Positions 19,194 to 29,003 are shown, counted from the first letter of the stretch. The stretch is DNA of 64,000 nucleotides from a bacterium (GCA_028824015.1 JAPPFC010000017.1:205945-269944); one strand, 5' to 3'. Notes: generated by a model not told the origin, from the sequence alone. A program made the numbers and translations.

Positions 19194-21188
19194 ATGTCCC
19201 CAACTTCGCATTTGCAGACCCTGGGACTGGACGACGGTTCCGGTCTTCGGGTGGTCAGGGCCACGTTCGTGGAGGAAGAGAAGTTCGACTGGACCCTGTT
19301 CGAGGGATTCGATAGTCTGCGGGTGCTCACCTATTCGGCCAGCAGTTCCGCTGTGGTCAGGATGCTGGACGACTTCTCTTTCGAGAGGTTCGAATGCGTT
19401 TTCGGGAGTGAGGGCCGACTCGGGAACTTCCTTGAGGTCCTAGCCTTCCAGCAGGTGGTGACCGGACAGACCCGGGCTGCCATCATGGGATTGAAGGACG
19501 AACGCCACCGGCGCATCCTGGAGAAAGTCGCCGAGGGGCATGCCCGGTTCTGGGCGCTTCGCCAGTATGTGGCCCACGCCAAGCTCTTTCTGCTGTCCGC
19601 TGGGGACAGGACACGGGTGATCGTCGGCTCGGCCAACCTGTCCGAGCGGGCGTTCTCGGGAGACCAGCCCGAAACCTTGGTTGTCTTTGACAACGACGAG
19701 GCGGCATGGACCCACTACTCCCGGATGTTCGAAGCTATCCGGAATTCCGGCTCCGACGAGATACCGTTTCCCCGGGAGCCCATCGTCCAGGCCGAAGTTG
19801 ATGTGACTGACGCCCCAGTGCTCTCGGACGATTCCACTACCGTCATCATCGAGGCTCCCGATCCGGAAGACGTCGAGATATCGGCGCCGGTGCAGATGCA
19901 GCGGATCGAGAAGGTGGCCGCCGTGTTGAGGCCTCGCCTGGCAGCCGCCATCCCCACGTTCCGCGCCGGCAAACAGAGAATCACCCCGGTCGTCAAGAGG
20001 GAGTTGATCCGCATCCGGTTGGTCAAGTCGACCGATGAAGAGGACAATCGGTACTTCTCCATTGACAGGAGCACCAATCGGGCCGTCCTGTCCGGGAAGG
20101 ACTTCCCCCTGGATTCGGACCCATCGGCGGTTCGAACGGATGCGAGGCTGTTGCTGGACTTCTTCGGGAACTACGAGGGAGCGTTCGAGGGCGATGTGCC
20201 GGCGCTTCAGCGCGACTACTTCACCCTGGCGGCTTGGTTGTATTTCTCCCCGCTCATCTGCGACCTCCGTTCGCTGGCGCATCTGAGGGACAGTGACGTG
20301 GTGCGCTATCCCTCGTTCGCCATCATTTTCGGGAAGTCCAACTGCGGCAAGACCAGCCTGGTGGACACCCTGACGACATCGATGTTCGGTCGTCCTCACA
20401 CGGTCGATAAGAGGGGTTTCACCACTGCCCAGCTTCGAGGCCTCCAGCATGCCTACCGGCGTCATCCGGTGGTGTTCGACGACGTCGGGCGGCGAGCCTT
20501 CAACCAGCACGGCAAGGACATGATCAAGGACGAGTTGCCGCCCTCGGTGGCGGAGTACCCGGGTTTCGTCCTGTCGATGAACGCCGAGCCCCACTCCTTT
20601 CCGGACGAGATCGCCAAGCGAAGCATGATGATCTACACCACCACTGCCCTGCCTGCTCACCAGGAGGGTCTCCGCCAGGTCCTGCAGGGCGATGTGCAGC
20701 TAATCCGCAAGGGTCTGACCGGGCACCTCTACCGGCGCTATCTGACCGATGTCATGGATGCCATGGAAGAGGACCGGCTACCCGAGGACTGGTTGTCGGT
20801 TTCGTCTTCAGTGCTCGGGCACATCCTGGCGGAGGCGGCCGAGGGCGCCCCGCCGCATTGGCGCCGGGAAGTCACCTGGCTCGACTACGCCGACAAGCGC
20901 TATGACCGGGTGAGAGACCGGGTCTTGGCGCTGCTCCGCCCCTCGGCCTACACCAAAAGGGAGAGCGAAGGGCCCACGGGCTGGACCATCGATGGCGACA
21001 ACATCATCGTTTGGGAGCAGCGGGACGCGTTCGGCAGGCGGGCGTTCGACTGGGACGATCTGCCTTCCACCCTCATCGACGAAGCCGCCAGCGGCGGCGA
21101 CCGGACCGTGCTGCACAGAAAGAGCCTCGAGAGCTTTCTCGGCCGATCCCTGCGGTCCAGAGAACGCTGGTGGAGGCGTGGCAGGTAA
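19194..21188 (+). CDS. PLD-like (HKD) nuclease domain fused to SF3/AAA-like P-loop ATPase
   Basis: HAKLFLLSAGDRTRVIVGSANLSERAF (HxK...GSxN); GKSNCGKTSLV Walker A, HPVVFDDV Walker B, GFVLSMNAEP sensor-like. Confidence 0.75.
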   Translation: MSPTSHLQTLGLDDGSGLRVVRATFVEEEKFDWTLFEGFDSLRVLTYSASSSAVVRMLDDFSFERFECVFGSEGRLGNFLEVLAFQQVVTGQTRAAIMGLKDERHRRILEKVAEGHARFWALRQYVAHAKLFLLSAGDRTRVIVGSANLSERAFSGDQPETLVVFDNDEAAWTHYSRMFEAIRNSGSDEIPFPREPIVQAEVDVTDAPVLSDDSTTVIIEAPDPEDVEISAPVQMQRIEKVAAVLRPRLAAAIPTFRAGKQRITPVVKRELIRIRLVKSTDEEDNRYFSIDRSTNRAVLSGKDFPLDSDPSAVRTDARLLLDFFGNYEGAFEGDVPALQRDYFTLAAWLYFSPLICDLRSLAHLRDSDVVRYPSFAIIFGKSNCGKTSLVDTLTTSMFGRPHTVDKRGFTTAQLRGLQHAYRRHPVVFDDVGRRAFNQHGKDMIKDELPPSVAEYPGFVLSMNAEPHSFPDEIAKRSMMIYTTTALPAHQEGLRQVLQGDVQLIRKGLTGHLYRRYLTDVMDAMEEDRLPEDWLSVSSSVLGHILAEAAEGAPPHWRREVTWLDYADKRYDRVRDRVLALLRPSAYTKRESEGPTGWTIDGDNIIVWEQRDAFGRRAFDWDDLPSTLIDEAASGGDRTVLHRKSLESFLGRSLRSRERWWRRGR

Positions 21189-21375
21189 CGGGGAGCCTAC
21201 AAATAACGGGCATGGAAGACTATGCACCGTTCGCCCTCAGTCCGTCCCTCCCGACGCGGTACGACTTCCGGCATGCCATTTCCTGGAGTCAGTCCCACCA
21301 CTCTGGTTCTTCTGCTCTTGTAGAAGCGGTCCTCTGGCGCGGTCGCTCTGCGATTCGCGTTGGTGTATCAGACGA

Positions 21376-22710
21376 TCAGCCTGCAGGCTCTACTCGGTAG
21401 ACCGCTTCCGTGGTGAGGACATACATCTCACCTGATCCGTCGGTTCCGAAGGAGACCACGTTGCCCAGGTCGGGTGTCCATTCTCGCAGGTTCATGGCCA
21501 GGGTGCCGTCCCATCGGAAGCTGCGAAGGTAGCCGCCGCAGTAGTCGGAATAGAAGTAGTGGCCGTGGAGGCCGGGCATGGATGATCCTCGGTAGACGAC
21601 GCCGCCGGTGACCGAACAGGTTCCCCCGTCGTCGTGAGCGATCTCCAGCACCGGCAGGGTGAGTCCCGTCGGATCGCAGCCTTGGTTGGGTTCGAAGCAG
21701 TGGAAGCCTTCGGTAATCGGCCATCCGAAGTTGAGACCCGGCTCTGACAGGCTTGCCACGCTGATCTCCTCGTAGGCGTCCTGTCCGACGTCGGCGATGT
21801 AGGTCAGGCCGGTGGGTTCGTCGATCCAGAACCGCCAGGGGTTGCGGAGGCCGTACCACCACACCTCGGAAGTTACCTGGTCAGGGTGGATGCGCACCAG
21901 CGCCGCCAGGAAAGTGTCGGGGCGCTGGCCGTGACCGTAGTAGTCACCCGCCCGGCCGCCGTCGCCCAGTCCCAGATACAGGTATCCGTCCGGTCCGAAC
22001 TGGATCATCCCCCCGTTGTGGTTGGTGGCGGGTTGCTGGGTGAAGAAGATGATCCTCTCCGACTCCGGATCGGCGGTCCGCCCGTCATCGGAGAGGGAGA
22101 ACTCAGAGACCACGGTGTGACCCCCCAGGTTGCTGTAGTGCACGAACAGGCGAGTGGGCTGGACCGGATGGAGAGCGATGCCCAACAGACCTTGCTCTCC
22201 CCGGAAAGTCACCTTCTCGGAGATGTCCAGCACCGGTTGATCGCCGATCTCGTCTTCGAGGAGATAAAGGACCCGTCCTCCCTGTTCGGCCAGGTAGGAA
22301 TGGCCAGCGCCCTTCGACGCGGTGAGAAAGATCGGATATTGTGCCCCCTGGGCGACTTCGACGAACCGGAGAGAGTCGGGAGGAGGCGCCCTGGTGGTGG
22401 GGGGAGCCTCTTCGGGTTCGGCGGGTGGAGAGGTGACGGTGGGGAGGGATGTAGTCGTGGTGGAGTCGGTGGACGCCGGGTCGTCCTCGCTGGTCGAGGT
22501 CACGTCGGGAGGGGGCTGTGCTTCGCCGGACGGATCTTCGGCAGTGGTCCCCGTCGTGGACGGAGAGGCCGGCATGGTCGACGAGAGTGGAGTCTCAGTG
22601 GTGGTCGGTGGTGGTTCGGGAGGGCGAACCTCCTCCTGGGGGGCGGAACAGGCCGCAGCCATCAGCACCACGGCCAGCCAGGCCGCTCTCCTGCCAATCC
22701 TGCTCTGCAC
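21376..22710 (-). CDS. PQQ-dependent sugar (glucose/sorbosone) dehydrogenase-like lipoprotein
   Basis: Lipobox MAAACSAP, Ser/Thr/Pro-rich linker; GEQGLLGIALHP, NHNGGMIQFGPDGYLYLGLGDGG, WRFWIDEPTG, NFGWPITEG. Confidence 0.9.
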   Translation of the reverse strand: MQSRIGRRAAWLAVVLMAAACSAPQEEVRPPEPPPTTTETPLSSTMPASPSTTGTTAEDPSGEAQPPPDVTSTSEDDPASTDSTTTTSLPTVTSPPAEPEEAPPTTRAPPPDSLRFVEVAQGAQYPIFLTASKGAGHSYLAEQGGRVLYLLEDEIGDQPVLDISEKVTFRGEQGLLGIALHPVQPTRLFVHYSNLGGHTVVSEFSLSDDGRTADPESERIIFFTQQPATNHNGGMIQFGPDGYLYLGLGDGGRAGDYYGHGQRPDTFLAALVRIHPDQVTSEVWWYGLRNPWRFWIDEPTGLTYIADVGQDAYEEISVASLSEPGLNFGWPITEGFHCFEPNQGCDPTGLTLPVLEIAHDDGGTCSVTGGVVYRGSSMPGLHGHYFYSDYCGGYLRSFRWDGTLAMNLREWTPDLGNVVSFGTDGSGEMYVLTTEAVYRVEPAG

Positions 22711-22831
22711 TCCGCCAGGGCCTCCTCTCGGTGTATCGAAACCTACTGGATCAGGGAATCAACCAGCCGGCGGATGTGGGTAGGGGAGTCATCCCCTGGG
22801 GAGAAGACGTCCGTCTATATGATGGATCGAG

Positions 22832-24355
22832 ATGGAGGATCGAGCGTCCCGGCCGCCGCGGCGTCCCACCAGCACCTCCGCTTTCGGGGCAGGTCGAAGA
22901 GAGAGCCATGACTCGTCGGCCTTCTATGCCCGTTTCCAGCCACCGGTGATCGATGGGGACGACCGTATCGGGCCCCCGCCCGATACAGATGGGCCGATTC
23001 TGGGAGACGCCCGGCGAATGGAGGGACTTCCCGACCGGTGTGTTGCCCTGGTGGTCACGTCGCCTCCCTATTTCGTGGGAAAGGAATACGAGGACGCGGT
23101 GCTCCAGGCGGCGCGGTCCACCTCCCTCTCGGCTGAGCTTCCGGGAGACTACCGGGAGTATCTCCGTCTACTCCACGATGTCTTCGCCGAGTGCCGCAGG
23201 GTTCTGGAGCCGGGCGGACGCATTGCTGTCAACGTGGCCAACCTCGGGCGAAAGCCCTATCGCAGCCTCTCCGCCGATGTGATCGGGATCTTCGAGTCTC
23301 TCGGCCTGCTGCTCCGGGGGGAGGTCATCTGGCGCAAGGCCTCGGCGGCCAGTGGTTCATGTGCCTGGGGTTCATTCCGGAGTCCGGCCAATCCGGTGCT
23401 CAGGGACGTGACAGAGCGGATAGTGATTGCGTCCAAGGGCCGGTTTGATCGGGCCTTCAATTCTGCCCAGCGACAAGCGCAAGAGCTTCCCTTCCGGCCC
23501 AGCCTGGCCAACGACGAGTTCGTCGAAGCGACTCTGGACGTGTGGGACATTCCCGCCGAGAGCGCCCGTCGGGTGGGTCACCCGGCGCCCTTTCCGGTCG
23601 AACTTCCCCTGAGGCTCATAGATCTCTACACCTATGAAGACGATCTGGTGCTGGACCCCTTCATGGGGTCGGGGACCACCCTGGTGGCTGCTCGACGAGC
23701 GGGAAGGAGAGGGGTCGGGTACGACATCAACCCCGAGTACGTGGACATCGCCCGGCAGAGGCTCAAGGTTGTTCACCGCCGGCCCGTTTTGGACGAGGGC
23801 GCCGAGCAAGTCCGGCCCCCCAACGGGGTGGTCGGTGTGCCTGCCGATGCCGGGGATCCCGAGGAGCACTTCCAGGCGCGGGCCACCAAGGAGGGCAAGA
23901 AGGCGCAGGACCTGGCTCGAGCCGTCCTGAGCAATGCCGGGTTTGAGGTCCTCAGGACCAACCCGAGGATCGGCAGGCTGGGAATCCAGTTCAACTTTCT
24001 CGTGGAGAACCGGCACGGCCACAGGTGGTACGTAGATGTCTCGGGCGCCTTCACAACCGTTCGACCGGGACTCCAGCGCACCGACACGCTGTGGAAGACG
24101 ATGGGCCGCGTCCACGTCCATCACATGGCTGGAGACGGGACTCCGCTCCTGATACTGACGTCGAACCTGCCCAGGCCCGGCACCGAGGGATGGAAGGCCC
24201 TGAAGGCGGTGGGGCCTCGAAGCGTGTTCGACGCCATCGAGATCTTCGATCCTGAGGGGGTCGGACGCCTGGAGGTCTATGGATGGGATGACGGCAACCG
24301 TCCCCTGGAGGGATTCTGGACCACCGACCAGATTGAACAGGCCTTCCCGATCTAG
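22832..24355 (+). CDS. Site-specific DNA methyltransferase (beta-class N4/N6) with C-terminal extension
   Basis: TSPPY catalytic motif precedes DPFMGSGTTLVAARRAGRRGVGYDI SAM motif; C-terminal ~170 aa with FNFLVENRHGHRWYVDVSGAF. Start may be GTG at 22946. Confidence 0.85.
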   Translation: MEDRASRPPRRPTSTSAFGAGRRESHDSSAFYARFQPPVIDGDDRIGPPPDTDGPILGDARRMEGLPDRCVALVVTSPPYFVGKEYEDAVLQAARSTSLSAELPGDYREYLRLLHDVFAECRRVLEPGGRIAVNVANLGRKPYRSLSADVIGIFESLGLLLRGEVIWRKASAASGSCAWGSFRSPANPVLRDVTERIVIASKGRFDRAFNSAQRQAQELPFRPSLANDEFVEATLDVWDIPAESARRVGHPAPFPVELPLRLIDLYTYEDDLVLDPFMGSGTTLVAARRAGRRGVGYDINPEYVDIARQRLKVVHRRPVLDEGAEQVRPPNGVVGVPADAGDPEEHFQARATKEGKKAQDLARAVLSNAGFEVLRTNPRIGRLGIQFNFLVENRHGHRWYVDVSGAFTTVRPGLQRTDTLWKTMGRVHVHHMAGDGTPLLILTSNLPRPGTEGWKALKAVGPRSVFDAIEIFDPEGVGRLEVYGWDDGNRPLEGFWTTDQIEQAFPI

Positions 24356-24525
24356 GAAGGGCGATCCCGCCGCCATCTTGGGCCGGCGATGAGTTTGGCA
24401 CCGGCCAGATGGGGCTTTCCGGTACCGTTGGCCAGCCAGAGGGAACGGAAAGTTAGTGTTGGTTTTGCCAACTTCGTGATAAAAGACATTGGTTTGTCAC
24501 ACCCATCTTGATATACTGTAGGAAG

Positions 24526-25746
24526 ATGAACAACACAGCTGTCAACGGACGGTCCGCCAACCTGGCGAGACTGCTGGCGCCCACGATGCCGGTGGCGGAG
24601 GCGACCTTGGAACAACTCAAGGATCGGTTGAAGTCCACCATCCGCGTGGAGAACCAGGCCGCGGCGATCCGTGCCGAGACCTTGGCGGAGATGACCCGCC
24701 GGCAGGGGGAGGGGTTGACCGATGACACTCTCCGAGAGACAGGGTTGCGGTCCCGCCGCCGGGCGCGTTCGGAGGTGGAGACCGCCAAGGAACTGGAAGA
24801 ACTGCCCGAAACGTCGGAGAATCTCCGCAAAGGGAAGATCCCATACGACAATGCGCGGATCCTGGCCGGCGCCAACCAGCGGGGAACCATAGACGAGAAG
24901 GAACTGTTGGACGACGCCCGATCACAGTCCCCCGACAAGTTCGCCGCCACGGTCCGCAAATACGAACAGCGGCGGTCCGAAGACGATGGCATGTCAAGGT
25001 TGGAACATCAACGTTCGCGCCGCTATGCCAAGATCACAACCGCTGTTGAAGACGGGATGACCGTGCTGTATGGGAGGTTCGATCCGGTCACCGGGGCGCG
25101 GATCGAGACGGCGTTGTCCAAGAAGATGAGGCAACTGTGGCATGAGGAAGACCCGAGAGATCGGGCCACCGCCGGACAGAGAATGGCCGACGCTCTCGAA
25201 GCGTTGATCACCCGTCCGGGAGGGGAAGAAGACGGCCTGCCCCAGGACGTGAAACTGTTGGTGATCGCCGACTACGACATCGTGAGCCAGCAGTTGGGCA
25301 ATGCTCGTTTGGAGAACGGGACACGCGTACCCGCCGGGGAACTGCGCCGACTGGCCTGCGACGCGCAGATCCTGCCGGCTATCTTCCGGGGATCGTCGGT
25401 CCCGCTGGACATGGGCATGGCCCGGCGGAAGGCCAGTCCCACCCAACGCGCCGCTCTGATCGCCCGCGACCGGGCCTGTGTGGGATGCGGCGCCAAAGCC
25501 GCCTGGTGCCAGTCCCACCACATTATTCACTGGCAGGACGAGGGCCCCACCAACCTGGACAACATGTGTTTGCTCTGTTCCCGATGCCACCATAAAGTGC
25601 ACGACCAGGACTGGCAGGTCGAACAGACCCCCAGCGGCGCCTATCGGTTACGACCGCCGCCGACCAGATGGGGACGGCCACCCCGCCCGAAACCCCGGAG
25701 CCTGCCACGCCGCAAACCACAGCGCACTGCCAGGCAACGGAAATAG
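24526..25746 (+). CDS. DUF222 / HNH endonuclease (13E12-like) protein
   Basis: Long DUF222-like N-terminus; C-terminal CVGCGAKAAWCQSHHIIHWQDEGPTNLDNMCLLCSRCHHKVH. Confidence 0.88.
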   Translation: MNNTAVNGRSANLARLLAPTMPVAEATLEQLKDRLKSTIRVENQAAAIRAETLAEMTRRQGEGLTDDTLRETGLRSRRRARSEVETAKELEELPETSENLRKGKIPYDNARILAGANQRGTIDEKELLDDARSQSPDKFAATVRKYEQRRSEDDGMSRLEHQRSRRYAKITTAVEDGMTVLYGRFDPVTGARIETALSKKMRQLWHEEDPRDRATAGQRMADALEALITRPGGEEDGLPQDVKLLVIADYDIVSQQLGNARLENGTRVPAGELRRLACDAQILPAIFRGSSVPLDMGMARRKASPTQRAALIARDRACVGCGAKAAWCQSHHIIHWQDEGPTNLDNMCLLCSRCHHKVHDQDWQVEQTPSGAYRLRPPPTRWGRPPRPKPRSLPRRKPQRTARQRK

Positions 25747-25832
25747 GCCATCACGACCTCGATAAATGTCACACCCCCCTCCTACGGTTGGATAGGAAGC
25801 AATGGGACCGTCAACCCCAGGAGGTGTGAACC

Positions 25833-26867
25833 ATGACCGTGCCAACCAGGACCGGAGAGAAAGACCAGACTTCGAGGGCGCCAGGGGTGGTTGAACTCAA
25901 CCAGAACGGGCTGGCTTTCCGATTTCCCGAGGTCCATGAGGACGCTCGGTTCAGCCTTGCCTTTCAACGCACCCTCCGCATCCCCGACAACGGCCGGGAG
26001 CACTTCTTGCCGCCCGGACTGGGGAGGTTCCCCCTGGAATTGGTGGACGACTATGCGGACAGGGTGCCGGAGGCCTGGCGAGAACACGGCGGGGTCTTTC
26101 TCCCCATGTACCAGGCCGAGGCGATGTGGATCAACTTCCACGGTGAGTATCCCATGGCCGTCAAGGTGGCGGCCGGGAAAGTCAACGCCCTGACCGGCGA
26201 GGAGTGGTCAGAGGACCTGTGCCAGGAACCCCAGGACTATCTGGTGGTTCCCGACCAACCGTGGCTGGACGGGTTCAGTGTCAAGAGGGGTCTGATCCGC
26301 CAGTTCGTGGCGATGCGCCTGGGAGAGGGGTACACGGCCGAGGAGCAACTGACCGGCGAGGCCCGCCACGGCGGCGTCCAGATCACCGTCTACCCGATGA
26401 AGGCCTCCGAATATGAGAAGCGGAACGGCGGGGCAGATGGGATTGGGTATGTGGGCCCCGTGTACTGCATGGCGGTTTCCGCTCCTCCCACGGAGATGGG
26501 TCTGGCCCCCGGGGGGCTGATGCGCCAGGAGATCTACTCCGACGAGTACGGATTCGACGTGTGGGACACCACGGCCGGCGCCAGTTGCTACGTGCACATC
26601 GTCAACAGCCTCCAGTACTTCTCGGTGTGCGGGGTCTCCCCGCCGCACCGCACTCCCACCGCGGAGGAATATGCGGAAGCGGGGCTACCGTGGTTCGACT
26701 ACTACGACGCCGATCTGAAGGCTCTGGCCGGTGCGGAGAAGTTGGCCGGCTTGGACAGTGTCTCCGGTCGCCGGGTCAAGGAAGGACGGGTGGTCCGCCA
26801 GGAGGGGCCCCTGGGGCCGGTGGTGGTCCAGCCGCTCTCTCCGGATGATCTCCTTGGAGTCAACTGA
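25833..26867 (+). CDS. Conserved protein of unknown function
   Basis: 344 aa, good coding character; MWINFHGEYPMAVKVAAGKVNALTGEEW...PQDYLVVPDQPWLDGF looks like a conserved uncharacterised family. Confidence 0.7.
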   Translation: MTVPTRTGEKDQTSRAPGVVELNQNGLAFRFPEVHEDARFSLAFQRTLRIPDNGREHFLPPGLGRFPLELVDDYADRVPEAWREHGGVFLPMYQAEAMWINFHGEYPMAVKVAAGKVNALTGEEWSEDLCQEPQDYLVVPDQPWLDGFSVKRGLIRQFVAMRLGEGYTAEEQLTGEARHGGVQITVYPMKASEYEKRNGGADGIGYVGPVYCMAVSAPPTEMGLAPGGLMRQEIYSDEYGFDVWDTTAGASCYVHIVNSLQYFSVCGVSPPHRTPTAEEYAEAGLPWFDYYDADLKALAGAEKLAGLDSVSGRRVKEGRVVRQEGPLGPVVVQPLSPDDLLGVN

Positions 26868-26922
26868 GGGCAGGTTCCCCGACCGAGTTCAGGCTTCCGG
26901 CATGGCCTCTGTCCGGTGGCGC

Positions 26923-27387
26923 TCAGACCGCGCCCATGTAGCGGTGGTGCGACCAGGCTTCGTAGATCACGATGGCCACCGCGTTGGCCAGGTTGAGGCT
27001 GCGGACGCCGGGCAGCATGGGGATGCGAGCGGTCTCGTCGACCCAGAGGGCGGACATCACTTCTTCGGGGAGCCCGGTCGACTCGGGCCCGAACAAGAGG
27101 GCGTCGCCGGGTGAGTAGTCGAGCGAGGAGTGCCAGGTGGCGCCCAGGGGCGAGAAGGCGAAAACCCGTTGGGGGTCCTCGGACTCAATCCAGGCTTCCA
27201 GGCTCTCGTGCACCTGGGTGATCACCCTCTCCCGGTAGTCCATCCCCGCCCGCTTCAGGCGGGTGTCGGACATCTCGAATCCCAGGGGCTCGATGAGGTG
27301 GAGAAGGCATCCGGTGTTGGCGGCCAATCGCATGATGGCGCCGGTGTTGGGGGGTATCTCCGGCTGGTAGAGAACGATGGAGAACAC
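26923..27387 (-). CDS. trmL: tRNA (cytidine(34)-2'-O)-methyltransferase, SpoU/TrmL type
   Basis: MFSIVLYQPEIPPNTGAIMRLAANTGCLLHLIEPLGF; LLFGPESTGLP; IPMLPGVRSLNLANAVAIVIYEAWSH. Confidence 0.93.
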   Translation of the reverse strand: MFSIVLYQPEIPPNTGAIMRLAANTGCLLHLIEPLGFEMSDTRLKRAGMDYRERVITQVHESLEAWIESEDPQRVFAFSPLGATWHSSLDYSPGDALLFGPESTGLPEEVMSALWVDETARIPMLPGVRSLNLANAVAIVIYEAWSHHRYMGAV

Positions 27388-27409
27388 TGCTGCTCTCGGC
27401 CCTGGCGGG

Positions 27410-28579
27410 TCAGCTCCCCGGGCCGAAGACCAGCACGGTGTTGTGGCCCCCGAAACCGAAGGAGTTGGAGACCGCCAAACCGGGTTCCCACTCCTGGCGC
27501 TCCGTCACGATCGTGTGGAGGGGAATCTCGGGGTCCTGTTCTCTCAGGCCGATGTTGGGGGGGATCTGTCTCCGGCTGATGGCCAGCACGGAGGCCACGG
27601 CCTCTATCCCGCCGCTTGCCCCCAGGGCGTGGCCCGTGGTGCCCTTGATGGAGGAGACCAGCGGTTGGCGATCGCTCCAGATGTCGGCGATCACCCGCCC
27701 CTCGCCTACGTCGTTGAGTTGGGTGGCGGTGCCGTGGGCATTGATGTAGCCCACCTGTTCGGGAGTTGCCCCTGCGTCGGCCAGGGCTCCCTCGAGGGCG
27801 CGCCGCGCGCCATCGCCCTCCGGGTGGGGAGCGGTGATGTGATGCGCGTCGGAGGTGGTCCCCGCACCCAGGACCTCGGCCAGGATGTCGGCTCCTCGCT
27901 CGGTGGCTTTGTTCCACTCCTCGAGCACCAGCACGGCGGCGCCCTCGCCGACCACGAACCCGTTGCGGTCGATGTCGAAGGGCCGCGACTCGTCGGTGGG
28001 GGAGAGCGCCCGCGCCACTCTGAACCCGGCGATGCTGGCCGGGCGGACCGCCGCTTCGGACCCTCCCGCCACCATCAGGTCGGTGTATCCCCACTGGATC
28101 TGGCGCAAGGCGTCGCTTATGGCCTGGGCGCCTGCCGCGCAGGCCAGCGTCTGGGTGGTGGCGGGTCCCAGGAACCCGAAGGTGATGGAGATGTCGGCGG
28201 CGGCCGCGTTGCCCATCATCATCGGGATTGCGACCGGCGAGGGCCGAGGCCGCTCACTGTGATAGACGGCGTTCACCAGGCCCTCGAACGACTGCATCCC
28301 GCCGATGCCGGTTCCGATGCAGGCGCCTGCTCGCAAGGGATCCGTCCCGTGATCGCCCGCCATTGCCAGCGCTTCGTGGGCGGCGGCCCGCGCGTACTGG
28401 GAGAACAGGTCCAGCCGTCGCACCTCTCGGCGGGGTATCCACACGGTGGGGTCCCAGTCGTCAACGGTGAAGGGCCCCTTCCCGGGGTCTTTGGTCAGTC
28501 CTTCCCAAAAGGTCTCCACCCCGATGCCGGGGCCGGTGACGACCCCTACTCCGGTGACCGCGACTCTACGTTTTTTCAC
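27410..28579 (-). CDS. fabF: Beta-ketoacyl-ACP synthase II-type (KAS)
   Basis: TLACAAGAQAI active Cys, INAHGTATQLND, KGTTGHALGASG, NSFGFGGHN. Confidence 0.9.
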   Translation of the reverse strand: MKKRRVAVTGVGVVTGPGIGVETFWEGLTKDPGKGPFTVDDWDPTVWIPRREVRRLDLFSQYARAAAHEALAMAGDHGTDPLRAGACIGTGIGGMQSFEGLVNAVYHSERPRPSPVAIPMMMGNAAAADISITFGFLGPATTQTLACAAGAQAISDALRQIQWGYTDLMVAGGSEAAVRPASIAGFRVARALSPTDESRPFDIDRNGFVVGEGAAVLVLEEWNKATERGADILAEVLGAGTTSDAHHITAPHPEGDGARRALEGALADAGATPEQVGYINAHGTATQLNDVGEGRVIADIWSDRQPLVSSIKGTTGHALGASGGIEAVASVLAISRRQIPPNIGLREQDPEIPLHTIVTERQEWEPGLAVSNSFGFGGHNTVLVFGPGS

Positions 28580-28628
28580 CCTGTCCCTTTCTCTGGAGGT
28601 TGCGCCACGCCTAATCCCGCTCGCTTGC

Positions 28629-28997
28629 CTATTGATCCATCTCGGCGGCCTGGTAGACGCCGAAGACTATCCCCTGGGGGTCGCGGCAGTAGGCGACCTG
28701 CCCAACCTCGGGGATGTCCTGGATGGGCACCACCGTCTCGCCGCCGGCAGACGAGATCCCTTCCAAGGCGGCGTGGATGTCGGCCACGTCCACTGTTATC
28801 ACGGTTCGGGCCTGGTCGTCGGGCGACGGCATCAGTGCGCCATTGATTCCCGGTCGGTCGTCGGGGCCGGTGGTGGCCAACCAGTACGGGAAATCCCCCC
28901 ACTGTTGAAAGGTCCATCCCAGCGCCTGGGAGAAGAAGGCCTGGCTGGCCGCGGGATCGGGACTCTGGTACTCGAAGTGAACCGGTCGCATGGGCAT
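28629..28997 (-). CDS. VOC family (glyoxalase-like) protein
   Basis: VHFEYQSPDPAASQAFFSQALGWTF ... VAYCRDPQGIVFGVYQ. Confidence 0.87.
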   Translation of the reverse strand: MPMRPVHFEYQSPDPAASQAFFSQALGWTFQQWGDFPYWLATTGPDDRPGINGALMPSPDDQARTVITVDVADIHAALEGISSAGGETVVPIQDIPEVGQVAYCRDPQGIVFGVYQAAEMDQ

Positions 28998-29003
28998 CCT
29001 TTC

